A stretch of DNA of 64,000 nucleotides from Vibrio rhodolitus (lineage in GTDB: Bacteria; Pseudomonadota; Gammaproteobacteria; Enterobacterales; Vibrionaceae): the NCBI RefSeq assembly GCF_003350325.1, contig NZ_QLYZ01000023.1:1-64000 (forward strand), given 5' to 3'. Both the position numbers and the translations under genes were made by a program. The notes under the pieces were generated by a model. The model did no database searches, had not been told where the DNA came from, and saw nothing but the letters and a program-made list of their open reading frames with translations. Of this stretch, positions 7,867 through 16,464 are shown piece after piece; the stretch's first letter is position 1; each line of letters starts with the position of its first letter.

Positions 7867-8217
7867 TTACCCAGCAAATCTTCTATGTTTGCGAATAAGA
7901 GCAAATAGCATTTTGCTGATCCGTTCGCATTGCTCGCTTAGTACGTCACAATCGTCGTGAGGTATATAGTTGAGTTCTTTAGCCATCATCAATTGGGTTT
8001 TAAGCTCTCCAGTTGATCCTTTGGCGACATCTAGAAAATAAGCGGTTTCTTTGTCGCTATATCTTTCGATGCCCTCTGCGATATTGCTAGGAATAGATAA
8101 CGCAGAACGCTGTATTTGATCGCGAAAAGAGTAATCTTTGGTGAAACGAAACAGTATGTAAATTTCCTTGCACAGCACAAAGCTCATTTTCCATACATCT
8201 AAGTTTTGGTATTTCAT
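7867..8217 (-). CDS. Four-helix-bundle protein (S23 rRNA intervening-sequence protein family)
   Basis: The 116-residue product begins MKYQNLDVWKMSFVLCKEIY and contains FRDQIQRSALSIPSNIAEG and LDVAKGSTGELKTQL. These are the hallmark motifs of the S23 or TIGR02436 four-helix-bundle family, first found as proteins encoded in intervening sequences of 23S rRNA and related to the Avd accessory protein of diversity-generating retroelements. The function of stand-alone copies is unknown; family members form basic pentamers that can bind nucleic acid. It interrupts the usual grpE-dnaK neighbourhood, is on the opposite strand, and has tandem repeats on both sides (7773-7836 and 8343-8387). That suggests it came in as an acquired module. 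Start is fixed by the family N-terminus. Confidence 0.9.
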   Translation of the reverse strand: MKYQNLDVWKMSFVLCKEIYILFRFTKDYSFRDQIQRSALSIPSNIAEGIERYSDKETAYFLDVAKGSTGELKTQLMMAKELNYIPHDDCDVLSEQCERISKMLFALIRKHRRFAG

Positions 8218-8298
8218 ATCAACGCATTTGTTGGTGAAAAACTTAGTTTTGCTGAAGAGTGTTGTAATCTAGTGGGAAATTAGCACCAAATGTTGAGA

Positions 8299-8388
<90 letters not shown>

Positions 8389-8414
8389 TTTTTCAATTTT
8401 TTTTCCCTTGTTCC

Positions 8415-8442
8415 CTTGAAATGCTGTTTAGCGCCCTTATCT
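8415..8442 (+). promoter_or_regulatory. Possible distal sigma-32 promoter of dnaK
   Basis: CTTGAAA at 8415-8421 is a perfect -35 element; the matching -10 (CCCTTATCT from 8434) is only a partial fit, with a 12-base spacer. Confidence 0.45.
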
Positions 8443-8490
8443 ATGGTGCATACGAGAAGCAAACATTAAATTTTTTGTTTGTGAGCAAGG

Positions 8491-8519
8491 GTTGAAACCC
8501 GATTCTCTATCCCCCACAT
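8491..8519 (+). promoter_or_regulatory. Proximal sigma-32 promoter of dnaK
   Basis: GTTGAAA (8491-8497) and CCCCACAT (8512-8519) are separated by 14 bases and fit the heat-shock consensus. They lie 47 bases before the dnaK ATG, which has a GGAG ribosome site. Confidence 0.75.
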
Positions 8520-8565
8520 AGGGGATATAGCAAAACGAAAATAGAATTTATTCGGAGATAGCCTG

Positions 8566-10479
8566 ATGGGTAAAATCATTGGTATTGACTTAGGTACTAC
8601 TAACTCTTGTGTTGCTGTTCTAGACGGTGACAAGCCACGCGTAATCGAAAATGCGGAAGGCGAGCGTACAACAGCATCAGTTATTGCATACACAGATGGT
8701 GAAACGCTGGTTGGTCAACCTGCTAAACGTCAAGCAGTAACAAACCCAACTAACACGCTATTTGCAATCAAGCGTCTAATCGGTCGTCGTTTCGAAGACG
8801 AAGAAGTTCAGCGTGATATCGAAATCATGCCTTACAAAATCGTTAAGGCTGACAACGGTGATGCATGGGTAGAAGCGAAAGGCCAAAAAATGGCTGCTCC
8901 TCAAGTATCTGCTGAAGTACTGAAAAAAATGAAGAAAACTGCTGAAGACTTCCTAGGTGAGGAAGTAACTGGCGCAGTTATCACAGTTCCTGCTTACTTT
9001 AACGATGCTCAACGTCAAGCAACTAAAGACGCTGGCCGTATCGCAGGTCTAGAAGTTAAACGTATCATCAACGAACCAACTGCAGCAGCGCTAGCTTACG
9101 GTCTAGACAAGTCAGGCGGCGACCGCACTATCGCGGTATACGACCTTGGTGGTGGTACATTCGATATCTCTATTATCGAAATCGATGAAGTTGAAGGCGA
9201 GAAAACTTTCGAAGTTCTAGCAACTAACGGTGACACTCACCTTGGCGGTGAAGACTTTGACAACCGTCTAATCAACTACCTAGTAGATGAGTTCCAAAAA
9301 GAGCAAGGTATCAACCTTAAGAACGATCCACTAGCGATGCAACGTGTTAAAGAAGCAGCAGAAAAAGCGAAGATCGAGCTTTCTTCTACTTCTCAAACTG
9401 ACGTAAACCTACCATACGTGACAGCTGACGCGACTGGTCCTAAGCACATGAACGTTAAAGTGACTCGTGCGAAACTAGAATCTCTAGTTGAAGATCTAGT
9501 ACAACGTTCTCTTGAGCCACTAAAAGTAGCTCTAGCTGACGCAGACCTATCTGTAGGCGACATCACTGATGTTATCCTAGTTGGTGGTCAAACTCGTATG
9601 CCAATGGTTCAAGCGAAAGTAACAGAATTCTTTGGTAAAGAGCCACGCCGTGATGTGAACCCAGATGAAGCAGTAGCTATGGGTGCAGCAGTTCAAGGTG
9701 GTGTACTAGCAGGTGATGTTAAAGACGTTCTACTACTAGACGTTACTCCTTTGTCTCTAGGTATCGAGACTATGGGCGGCGTAATGACTAAGCTAGTTGA
9801 GAAGAACACAACTATCCCAACTAAAGCGAACCAAGTTTTCTCAACAGCAGAAGACAACCAAAGCGCGGTAACAATCCACGTGCTACAAGGTGAGCGTAAG
9901 CAAGCGTCTTACAACAAGTCTCTAGGTCAATTCAACCTAGAAGGCATCCAAGCAGCACCACGTGGTATGCCACAAATCGAAGTTACTTTCGACCTAGATG
10001 CTGATGGTATCCTACACGTATCAGCGAAAGACAAGCAGACTGGTAAAGAGCAGAAGATCACTATCCAAGCTTCAGGCGGTCTAAGCGATGAAGACATCGA
10101 GAAAATGGTTCAAGAAGCAGAAGCTAACAAAGAAGCGGACAAGAAGTTCGAAGAGCTAGCAACTGCACGTAACCAAGCAGACCAAATGATCCACGGTACT
10201 CGTAAGCAAGTGGAAGAAGCAGGTGAAGCGCTTCCAGCAGACGAGAAAGAGAAGATCGAAGCAGCAATCGCAGAACTTGAAACAGCGCGTAAAGGCGATG
10301 ACAAAGAAGCGATCGATGCGAAAGTTCAAGCTCTAGCAGCAGCAGCGCAAAAGCTAATGGAAATCGCTCAACAGCAAGCTCAAGCTCAGCAAGCACAAGG
10401 TGCTGACGCAGGTGCTCAGTCTAAAGACGATGACGTTGTAGACGCGGAATTCGAAGAAGTTAAAGACGACAAAAAATAA
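8566..10479 (+). CDS. dnaK: Chaperone DnaK (Hsp70)
   Basis: DnaK is the ATP-driven Hsp70 that binds unfolded segments of client proteins, with DnaJ and GrpE as co-factors. The 637-residue product starts MGKIIGIDLGTTNSCVAVL and has the nucleotide-binding motifs VYDLGGGTFDIS and ILVGGQTRMPMVQ. The substrate domain begins after the linker DVLLLDVTPLSLGIE, and the usual disordered acidic tail ends EFEEVKDDKK. It is full length. Codon use is strongly biased (for example CTA for leucine and GGT for glycine), as in other highly expressed genes here. The 281 bases to dnaJ hold inverted repeats instead of the short spacer seen in E. coli. Confidence 0.99.
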   Translation: MGKIIGIDLGTTNSCVAVLDGDKPRVIENAEGERTTASVIAYTDGETLVGQPAKRQAVTNPTNTLFAIKRLIGRRFEDEEVQRDIEIMPYKIVKADNGDAWVEAKGQKMAAPQVSAEVLKKMKKTAEDFLGEEVTGAVITVPAYFNDAQRQATKDAGRIAGLEVKRIINEPTAAALAYGLDKSGGDRTIAVYDLGGGTFDISIIEIDEVEGEKTFEVLATNGDTHLGGEDFDNRLINYLVDEFQKEQGINLKNDPLAMQRVKEAAEKAKIELSSTSQTDVNLPYVTADATGPKHMNVKVTRAKLESLVEDLVQRSLEPLKVALADADLSVGDITDVILVGGQTRMPMVQAKVTEFFGKEPRRDVNPDEAVAMGAAVQGGVLAGDVKDVLLLDVTPLSLGIETMGGVMTKLVEKNTTIPTKANQVFSTAEDNQSAVTIHVLQGERKQASYNKSLGQFNLEGIQAAPRGMPQIEVTFDLDADGILHVSAKDKQTGKEQKITIQASGGLSDEDIEKMVQEAEANKEADKKFEELATARNQADQMIHGTRKQVEEAGEALPADEKEKIEAAIAELETARKGDDKEAIDAKVQALAAAAQKLMEIAQQQAQAQQAQGADAGAQSKDDDVVDAEFEEVKDDKK

Positions 10480-10513
10480 TTTATCGTCGCTATAGCGTGT
10501 AACTTCTGTGTCG

Positions 10514-10693
10514 AGAGTGCTCACTTACTTGCGTAAGCTGCGCGCTCTCTCCTTGAACTAACGCGCTCTAGCTTAGATAAATCGTTTTTAGAATCTAACG
10601 ATACGGGCGTCAGAGGTAACTCTAACGCCCGTATGTTTGTAAGTAGGATTGTCATTCTAGCTAAGCTCTTTGAGTAAAAAGCTTTTAGCTAGA
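10514..10693 (+). other. Three inverted repeats in the dnaK-dnaJ spacer
   Basis: Hairpin 1 (about 10514-10553) pairs GAGAG-GC with GC-CTCTC, with CTTAC and GTAAG inside. Hairpin 2 (10601-10634) pairs ATACGGGCGT with ACGCCCGTAT, extended by AGAG and CTCT. Hairpin 3 (10656-10693) pairs TCTAGCTAA with TTAGCTAGA. None is followed by a long T-run, so they could be attenuators, mRNA-processing sites or stabilisers that set different dnaK and dnaJ levels. Confidence 0.6.
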
Positions 10694-10760
10694 ACGATAC
10701 AAAAAACACCAAGCGATGCTGATTCTGGCTCGTTTGCAGTAATAAATTGGTGACTAAAGC

Positions 10761-11909
10761 ATGTCAAAACGTGATTTTTACGAAGTATTAGGCGTAAGCC
10801 GCGATGCATCTGAGCGCGATATTAAAAAGGCTTACAAACGCCTAGCGATGAAATACCACCCAGACCGTAACCAGGGTGACGAAACTGCATCTGACAAGTT
10901 TAAAGAAGTAAAAGAAGCGTACGAAATCCTGACGGATCCGCAAAAGAAAGCGGCTTATGATCAATACGGTCATGCAGCATTCGAACAAGGTGGCGGCGGC
11001 TTCGGCGGTGGCGGCTTTGGTGGCGGCGGCGCTGATTTCGGTGACATCTTTGGTGATGTATTTGGCGATATCTTCGGTGGCGGTCGTCGTGGTGGCGGTG
11101 GTCAACGTGCGCAGCGCGGTGCTGACCTGCGTTACAACATGGAACTGACACTTGAAGAAGCGGTTCGTGGCGTATCAAAAGAGATTGAAGTACCAACACT
11201 CGTACACTGTGATAGTTGTAATGGTAGCGGTGCGAAGAAAGGCACATCGGCAGACACTTGTGGCACCTGTCACGGTCACGGTCAAGTGCAAATGCGTCAA
11301 GGCTTCTTTGCGGTACAACAGACCTGTCCTACCTGTCATGGTAAAGGCAAGATCATCAAAGACCCATGTAATGAATGTCATGGTCAAGGTCGTAAGCAGA
11401 AGACTAAAACGCTTAACGTTAAGATCCCAGCTGGTGTTGATACTGGCGACCGTATTCGTCTATCTGGCGAAGGTGAAGCGGGAGAAATGGGTGCACCAGC
11501 GGGTGACTTGTATGTTCAAGTGCACGTGAAAGAGCACCACATCTTTGAGCGTGATGGTAACAACCTGTACTGTGAAGTACCGGTAAGCTTTGCAATGGCA
11601 GCACTAGGTGGTGAAGTTGAAGTCCCAACACTAGATGGTCGTGTGAACCTTAAAGTACCAACAGAAACGCAAACCGGTCGTATGTTCCGTATGCGTGGTA
11701 AAGGCGTGAAAGGCGTTCGTGGCGGCGGCATCGGTGACTTGATCGTGAAACTTGTAGTGGAAACACCAGTTAACCTAAGCTCTCGTCAAAAAGAACTATT
11801 GAAAGAGTTTGAAGAATCATGCGGCGGCGAAGCGGCAACTAAGCACAAGCCAAAGTCTGAAGGCTTCTTCAACGGTGTGAAGAAATTCTTTGACGACCTA
11901 ACTAGCTAA
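10761..11909 (+). CDS. dnaJ: Chaperone DnaJ (Hsp40, type I)
   Basis: DnaJ delivers substrates to DnaK and stimulates its ATPase. The 382-residue product has an N-terminal J domain with KYHPDRN (the HPD triad at about residues 33-35). A long Gly/Phe region follows (GGGGFGGGGFGGGG and similar), then four zinc motifs CDSCNGSG, CGTCHGHG, CPTCHGKG and CNECHGQG, and the C-terminal substrate domains. All zinc ligands are present. It lies downstream of dnaK on the same strand and probably shares its heat-shock transcript. A strong terminator follows. Confidence 0.99.
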   Translation: MSKRDFYEVLGVSRDASERDIKKAYKRLAMKYHPDRNQGDETASDKFKEVKEAYEILTDPQKKAAYDQYGHAAFEQGGGGFGGGGFGGGGADFGDIFGDVFGDIFGGGRRGGGGQRAQRGADLRYNMELTLEEAVRGVSKEIEVPTLVHCDSCNGSGAKKGTSADTCGTCHGHGQVQMRQGFFAVQQTCPTCHGKGKIIKDPCNECHGQGRKQKTKTLNVKIPAGVDTGDRIRLSGEGEAGEMGAPAGDLYVQVHVKEHHIFERDGNNLYCEVPVSFAMAALGGEVEVPTLDGRVNLKVPTETQTGRMFRMRGKGVKGVRGGGIGDLIVKLVVETPVNLSSRQKELLKEFEESCGGEAATKHKPKSEGFFNGVKKFFDDLTS

Positions 11910-11936
11910 TTATTAGTGAATTAGAACTCTTATTTT

Positions 11937-11964
11937 AAAAGCCTGCTTTAAGCAGGCTTTTTTG
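11937..11964 (+). terminator. Terminator of dnaJ
   Basis: AAAAGCCTGCTT is followed directly by its complement TAAGCAGGCTTTTTT, giving a near perfect stem with a T-run. It also faces the pilE gene end. Confidence 0.9.
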
Positions 11965-11995
11965 CATTTATCTTCCTTCAATCTTCTGTCTACGG

Positions 11996-12424
11996 CTACC
12001 AACAAGCGCTTGGGTTACCCAAACCAGTTTGATCTAAGCTGAGACGATCACTTATGCTGGCTAGGCAATCATCCTGTGTTTGCTTACCGACGGGCTGCGC
12101 GTAAATGGTGTAGCTATCAATACTTGCCTCTATTGAAAACAGATAATCGCTTGGTTTGCTTTGGCAAAGCGAGCACTCTCCTGCGGGCATCAATGCCTCT
12201 TTAGCCTCGCTATAACTGCCGTTGTAATTACTCTCCAGATAAAGCTGTAAGCGACTCATATCCGTTTTGGCGAGGCTGCGAGCTGCCTTAATCATTTGGC
12301 TTTGGTAACTAGGGTAACTCACAGCAACCAGCACTGAGACGATCGCAAGTACGATTAGCAGTTCGAGCAATGTCATTGCTCTTAAACGGTTTGTACCTAA
12401 TTTGCAGTGACTCTTTCGCGCCAT
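11996..12424 (-). CDS. pilE: Type IV pilin / minor pilin PilE-like protein
   Basis: The 142-residue product has a basic leader followed by MTLLELLIVLAIVSVLVAVSYP, the N-methylated hydrophobic helix of type IV pilins (E at position 5 of the mature part). The leader ends LRA rather than the usual Gly at -1; Ala is tolerated by some prepilin peptidases, so processing is likely but not certain. The C-terminal part has a disulfide-type arrangement (CSLCQSK and a final NPSACW). It is divergent from the fimT-pilW-pilX-pilV cluster, and together they probably supply minor pilins that prime or tip a type IV pilus. Confidence 0.82.
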   Translation of the reverse strand: MARKSHCKLGTNRLRAMTLLELLIVLAIVSVLVAVSYPSYQSQMIKAARSLAKTDMSRLQLYLESNYNGSYSEAKEALMPAGECSLCQSKPSDYLFSIEASIDSYTIYAQPVGKQTQDDCLASISDRLSLDQTGLGNPSACW

Positions 12425-12511
12425 TTCAACTCTTCCCTCGTTTCATACTTTGCTCATTGTGCGAGTTGCTAGTATCGGGACAAGGTTGAATCGAAATGTC
12501 ATCGGAGTTGC

Positions 12512-13033
12512 ATGAGGTTTTGGGAAATGAATCGAGGCTTTAACTTGCTTGAATTGGCGTTGGTGATGTTACTGATATCCCTAGCTGCGAGTCTGCTACT
12601 GCCAACATTTAGTGATTTGAGTCGTCGTATTGCAATAAAGCGCTTAGCTGATGAATTGGTGGGTTTTGTTCTCCAAGCTAAAAGTGAGGCGATTTTGCGT
12701 AATAAGCGGTTGTATGCGCATTTTTCATTTGAAAAAGCCGCTGTGGGCAGGCAAGGGGAGTGGTCCATTGTCTTAAGCGCTCAGAGCGATTTAAGTGGCG
12801 AGCGATGGCTTCAGCTAAGTGGTAACGCATTTCAAGGGCTTGAGATTCGCCACAGCTATGTCACCAACTACATCACTTTTGACCCGATTCGCGGGCGTCC
12901 GAGCAGCGGCTCAATTGAATTCAAGGTTGTCGGTAGCAAGCAAGCTTTAAAAGCGATTTTGGCTAATCCACCAGGAAGGATCCGCATCTGCAGCACCGAG
13001 GGAGAGGTCTATGGCTACGCAGCGTGTGACTAG
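12512..13033 (+). CDS. fimT: GspH/FimT family minor pseudopilin
   Basis: The 173-residue product has the prepilin motif RG-FNLLELALVMLLISLAASLLLP and then the FimT/GspH-type domain (DELVGFVLQAKSEAILRNKRLYAHFSFE). It is a minor pilin cleaved by PilD and assembled at the pilus tip or as primer. I use the ATG at 12512 because GGAG lies just before it; a second ATG at 12527 (MNRGF) would give a shorter leader. It overlaps pilW by 23 bases, so it is translationally coupled. Confidence 0.82.
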   Translation: MRFWEMNRGFNLLELALVMLLISLAASLLLPTFSDLSRRIAIKRLADELVGFVLQAKSEAILRNKRLYAHFSFEKAAVGRQGEWSIVLSAQSDLSGERWLQLSGNAFQGLEIRHSYVTNYITFDPIRGRPSSGSIEFKVVGSKQALKAILANPPGRIRICSTEGEVYGYAACD

Positions 13034-13622
13034 GCAGCCGCGAGGGTTTAGCTTAGTTGAGTTTTTAGTTGCTATGACACTGAGTTTAATGGCGATAGGG
13101 CTGATTGGCTCGGTATTTATTAGCGCGCAAAAGGTAGCGCATCAGCGTTCCAAACAGCTTTATTTATTGCAAGCGTTAAGCGCGGTTTTCCAGTCTATTG
13201 AGGGGGATATCCAACGCGCTGGTTTTGATAACTATCAAGGTGATGTGTTGACCCTTACGGGGACAAACGAGGTGGTAGATATGCGCAGCAGCAGTGATTT
13301 TGGTTTGGCTTACTATCGAGAAATGGCAGACAACAAACACTTTCGCGCGATTCGTTACCGGCTGGATGGTGATGCGCTATTGGTATGTGAGCAGGGGGCA
13401 CAGCAGCAAGCGGCAATAAAAGCACTAGAAGCGATAGGTAGTTGTCGCTCAATGTTGGATGAGAAAAACCTGCGGGTGACCGAATTCAGTCTGACGCCGT
13501 TGCCGCTGATCTCATCCAGCGCGCAATCATCGCTTTGGACGCTGAGTATGGCGGTGCAAAGGCGAGATCTTAGCTATTCCCATCATCTAACTATTGATAT
13601 CAAACAAAGGAACTGGCAATGA
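13011..13622 (+). CDS. pilW: PilW family type IV minor pilin
   Basis: The 203-residue product carries the leader PRG-FSLVEFLVAMTLSLMAIGLIGSVF and the LYLLQALSAVFQSIEGDIQRAGFDNY region typical of PilW proteins. Members are minor pilins needed for priming pilus assembly together with FimT/FimU, PilV and PilX. The remainder is beta-rich with cysteines at about 125 and 144. It starts inside fimT with GGAG before the ATG and overlaps the next gene in an ATGA arrangement, so the four genes form one tight operon. Confidence 0.82.
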   Translation: MATQRVTRQPRGFSLVEFLVAMTLSLMAIGLIGSVFISAQKVAHQRSKQLYLLQALSAVFQSIEGDIQRAGFDNYQGDVLTLTGTNEVVDMRSSSDFGLAYYREMADNKHFRAIRYRLDGDALLVCEQGAQQQAAIKALEAIGSCRSMLDEKNLRVTEFSLTPLPLISSSAQSSLWTLSMAVQRRDLSYSHHLTIDIKQRNWQ

Positions 13623-14047
13623 AAAAGCAACAAGGCGGATTAAGTTTAGTCACGGTTGTTGTATTGCTTACAAGTCTACTTTTTCTGGTAATAGGCAGCT
13701 ATCGAATCACTTTTCATCAGATTAAAGTGGCGCAAAACGAGCTGAAAATGCGGCGGATTCACTGGCTCGCAGAAGGGGCAATCGAGTGTGGCTACAGCTT
13801 TATTCGTGTCATGGATGTTGATCCTAACAAACTGTTTTTTGCCAGTTCTGAGGCGAGTTATCAAAGTATGCAACATGAGTGTTTAAGCGAGCTAAGCCAT
13901 GAAGCGCTGTTTAGCCATGCTTTGAGTGCTAGTCGCTATCAGCTTTCATATCAATATGATGGCACCATTCGGTTAAGCCGCGCTATTGAACTGGATGCCA
14001 CGAGCGGAGAGTATCGTTGGCTTAAGGGGGCGTGGAATGACTACTAA
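13619..14047 (+). CDS. PilX-like minor pilin (atypical, no Glu5)
   Basis: The 142-residue product starts MKKQQGG-LSLVTVVVLLTSLLFLVIGSYR, a short leader and hydrophobic helix in which position 5 of the mature part is Thr instead of Glu. PilX/PilK and GspK-type tip subunits share this loss of Glu5. After the helix it has QIKVAQNELKMRRIHWLAEGAIECGYSF, in line with PilX-type alignment (A-A-x-A-E-x-A-region). It likely caps the pilus tip with PilV and PilW. It overlaps pilW by 4 bases and pilV by 11. Family assignment rests on context plus the helix. Confidence 0.7.
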   Translation: MKKQQGGLSLVTVVVLLTSLLFLVIGSYRITFHQIKVAQNELKMRRIHWLAEGAIECGYSFIRVMDVDPNKLFFASSEASYQSMQHECLSELSHEALFSHALSASRYQLSYQYDGTIRLSRAIELDATSGEYRWLKGAWNDY

Positions 14048-14540
14048 CTGGAATGCAAGATGTAACACAAGGCGCAAGGCGAAGCATAAAGCTAAGCATA
14101 ACGGATTTTCGTTACTTGAAGTGTTGATAGCCCTATTTTTAGTGGGGAGCTCGGCTTTAGGGATCATTAAACTGCAAGCGAGTTTGGAGCAACAGGCGAG
14201 TTATATTTTGCAACAAACGGAGGCGATGTATATCGCCGAGCGCCAGTTAGAGCGCTATCTGGCTCGTGGGCAAAGTCCTGCTGAGTCAAGTGGGCTTTTG
14301 AGCTATGCGCAGCTTGAAAGCAGTGATAACTGCCTACATTCGCAAATAGGTGCTAATGGTTTTGTTTATGCGATTGACTGCCAAGTCGAGGCGGTTTCTG
14401 GTTTGATGGCAGCAGAGCTTAAAATGGTGAAAGTGACAGTAACTTGGCACAATCGGGTGAGTGATGGCGCTGAGCTCAATGCACAACATCAGCTTTCTTT
14501 GGTGAGTCAGGTGTCAAAATTTAGTGAATTTGACTTGTAA
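14037..14540 (+). CDS. pilV: PilV family type IV minor pilin
   Basis: I chose the ATG at 14037 (MTTNWNARCNTRR), inside the end of the preceding gene; earlier in-frame ATGs at 13986 would need a longer overlap. The 167-residue product has a basic leader ending HNG, then FSLLEVLIALFLVGSSALGIIKLQ, the PilV-type signature with Glu5. The tail is beta-rich with two cysteines (SSDNCLHSQ and IDCQVEA), a likely disulfide. It ends the minor pilin operon. No clear terminator follows. Confidence 0.8.
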   Translation: MTTNWNARCNTRRKAKHKAKHNGFSLLEVLIALFLVGSSALGIIKLQASLEQQASYILQQTEAMYIAERQLERYLARGQSPAESSGLLSYAQLESSDNCLHSQIGANGFVYAIDCQVEAVSGLMAAELKMVKVTVTWHNRVSDGAELNAQHQLSLVSQVSKFSEFDL

Positions 14541-14792
14541 CAAAATGTTTCTAGCACGAAAAATACGGTAAAGGTTTCAAAAAGGTTTCAATATTGTTTA
14601 TGGCTAATTTGCAGTATTGTGTCTTTAATGTTGTGTCAACAGGGTAAATTTGCAAAATATGTCTCTAAATGTGCTTTTTTCTGTAGGGGTATGTGCTTTT
14701 GTGTGATGTATTTAATAAAATGCTCGATTGGATATAGACCGCTATAACTATTTTTACAGGTCAGACTAAACAACATCACATATGGAATTACC

Positions 14793-16352
14793 ATGAGTAA
14801 CCAAGCTGTAAATAAAGCACCATCACCAAAGCCGAGTGGTATGGATCGCTTTCTAAACGCGATTGAGCGCGTCGGCAACAAAATTCCAGATCCAGCGATC
14901 CTGTTCTTCTGGGCTCTAATTATTACATGGGTAACATCAGCTCTTTTGTCGAACGTGACGTTCGATCTAATCAACCCTCGTACTGGTGATGCTCTAACGG
15001 TAAGTAACCTTCTAACTGGTGAAGCGCTAGCAAGCTTCCTAGCAAACATGGTGACAACGTTCACTAGCTTTGCTCCACTAGGTATCGTACTGGTAGCGAT
15101 GCTAGGTGTTGGTGTTGCAGACTCTTCTGGCTTTATCACAACAGGTCTTAAGAAGATGCTGAACGTGACGCCAGCTAAACTGCTAACGCCAATGCTAATC
15201 CTTGTGGCTATCGTATCGCACACAGCGGCAGACGCGGGCTACGTACTGGTTATTCCTCTAGGTGGTATCATCTTCCACGCGGCGGGTCGTCACCCTCTAG
15301 CGGGTATTGCTGCTGCATTTGCGGGTGTATCGGGCGGTTTCTCTGCAAACTTCATCCCATCAGGCATCGATCCACTACTAGCTGGTTTCACGCAAACTTC
15401 GGCTCAGATCTTAGATCCTGACTACATTGTTAACCCACTAGCAAACATCTTCTTTACGGGTCTTTCTTCTCTAGTCATCATCCTTATCGGTTGGTATGTA
15501 ACTGAGAAAATCATCGAGCCTCGCCTAGCGAGCACGCCGATTGACGAAGATGCAGAAAAAGCACCGGATCTAGGTACTTTTACTGAAGAAGAATCGAAAG
15601 CATTCCGCGCAGCGGGTTGGTCAATGATGGCAGGTATTGCGCTACTTATCGCGGCAATCATTCCTGAAACATCAGCGCTACGTTCTCCTGAAGGCGAAAT
15701 CACAGCGTTCTCTGCGCCATTAATGAAGTCTATCGTACCGCTAATCTTTATCCTGTTTATCATTCCAGGTTACGTTTACGGTAAAGTGTCTGGCACATTC
15801 AAGACCAGCAACGACATCATCAAAGCGATGGCGACAACAATGTCGACTATGGGTGCTTACATCGTAATGTCGTTCTTCTGTGCACAGTTCCTATCTGCAT
15901 TTGCACAGTCAAACATCGGTACTATGCTTGCGCTATACGGTGCTGAAGGTCTAAAAGCGATGAACCTTCCTGGTGAAGCAACCATCGTGGGTATGATCCT
16001 GCTAACGGCTTCTGTAAACCTACTGATCGGTTCATCTTCAGCGAAATGGGCGCTAATTGGTCCAATCTTAGTGCCAATGCTAATGGCTGTAGGTATCTCT
16101 CCTGAGCTATCTCAAGCGGCATACCGCGTGGGTGACTCTGTATCGAACATCATCTCACCACTAATGGTATTCTTCCCACTTGTGGTTGTTTACTGTCAGC
16201 GTTACGTGAAGTCGACAGGTATCGGTACGCTAGCGTCTCTAATGATGCCATTCTCTATCGCGATGCTAATTGGTTGGTCAATCTTCCTAATCGCTTACTG
16301 GATGCTTGGTATTCCTCTAGGTGTACAAGCGCCATACACTTACACTATGTAA
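14793..16352 (+). CDS. AbgT family transporter
   Basis: This 519-residue membrane protein has about a dozen hydrophobic segments and the AbgT signature HTAADAGYVLVIPLGGIIFHAAGRHPLAGIAAAFAG with the following GGFSANF. AbgT of E. coli takes up p-aminobenzoyl-glutamate; characterised relatives also export sulfonamides using the proton gradient. It has the typical internal repeat, with a second loop at SSSAKWALIGPILVPM. It stands alone, has an AbgT-type cytoplasmic N-terminus, and is followed by a terminator. No abgAB amidohydrolase genes are nearby, so the substrate is open. Confidence 0.88.
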   Translation: MSNQAVNKAPSPKPSGMDRFLNAIERVGNKIPDPAILFFWALIITWVTSALLSNVTFDLINPRTGDALTVSNLLTGEALASFLANMVTTFTSFAPLGIVLVAMLGVGVADSSGFITTGLKKMLNVTPAKLLTPMLILVAIVSHTAADAGYVLVIPLGGIIFHAAGRHPLAGIAAAFAGVSGGFSANFIPSGIDPLLAGFTQTSAQILDPDYIVNPLANIFFTGLSSLVIILIGWYVTEKIIEPRLASTPIDEDAEKAPDLGTFTEEESKAFRAAGWSMMAGIALLIAAIIPETSALRSPEGEITAFSAPLMKSIVPLIFILFIIPGYVYGKVSGTFKTSNDIIKAMATTMSTMGAYIVMSFFCAQFLSAFAQSNIGTMLALYGAEGLKAMNLPGEATIVGMILLTASVNLLIGSSSAKWALIGPILVPMLMAVGISPELSQAAYRVGDSVSNIISPLMVFFPLVVVYCQRYVKSTGIGTLASLMMPFSIAMLIGWSIFLIAYWMLGIPLGVQAPYTYTM

Positions 16353-16369
16353 GCGACATAAATGGTTAC

Positions 16370-16398
16370 AAGCCTACCCACACGGGTAGGCTTTTTTT
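16370..16398 (+). terminator. Terminator of the AbgT-family gene
   Basis: AAGCCTACCC and GGGTAGGCTT form a perfect stem with an ACAC loop followed by T8. Confidence 0.93.
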
Positions 16399-16464
16399 TA
16401 TCTGCGACTCGCTATACACTGCAATTCGGCGGCAAATGCCGTTATTCCTGGAAAATAAAAATTT

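Noticed and set aside
10842..11247. Several long minus-strand frames inside dnaJ
   Set aside because: They reflect the Gly-rich G/F and zinc regions read backwards; codon-use bias and domains support dnaJ on the plus strand.
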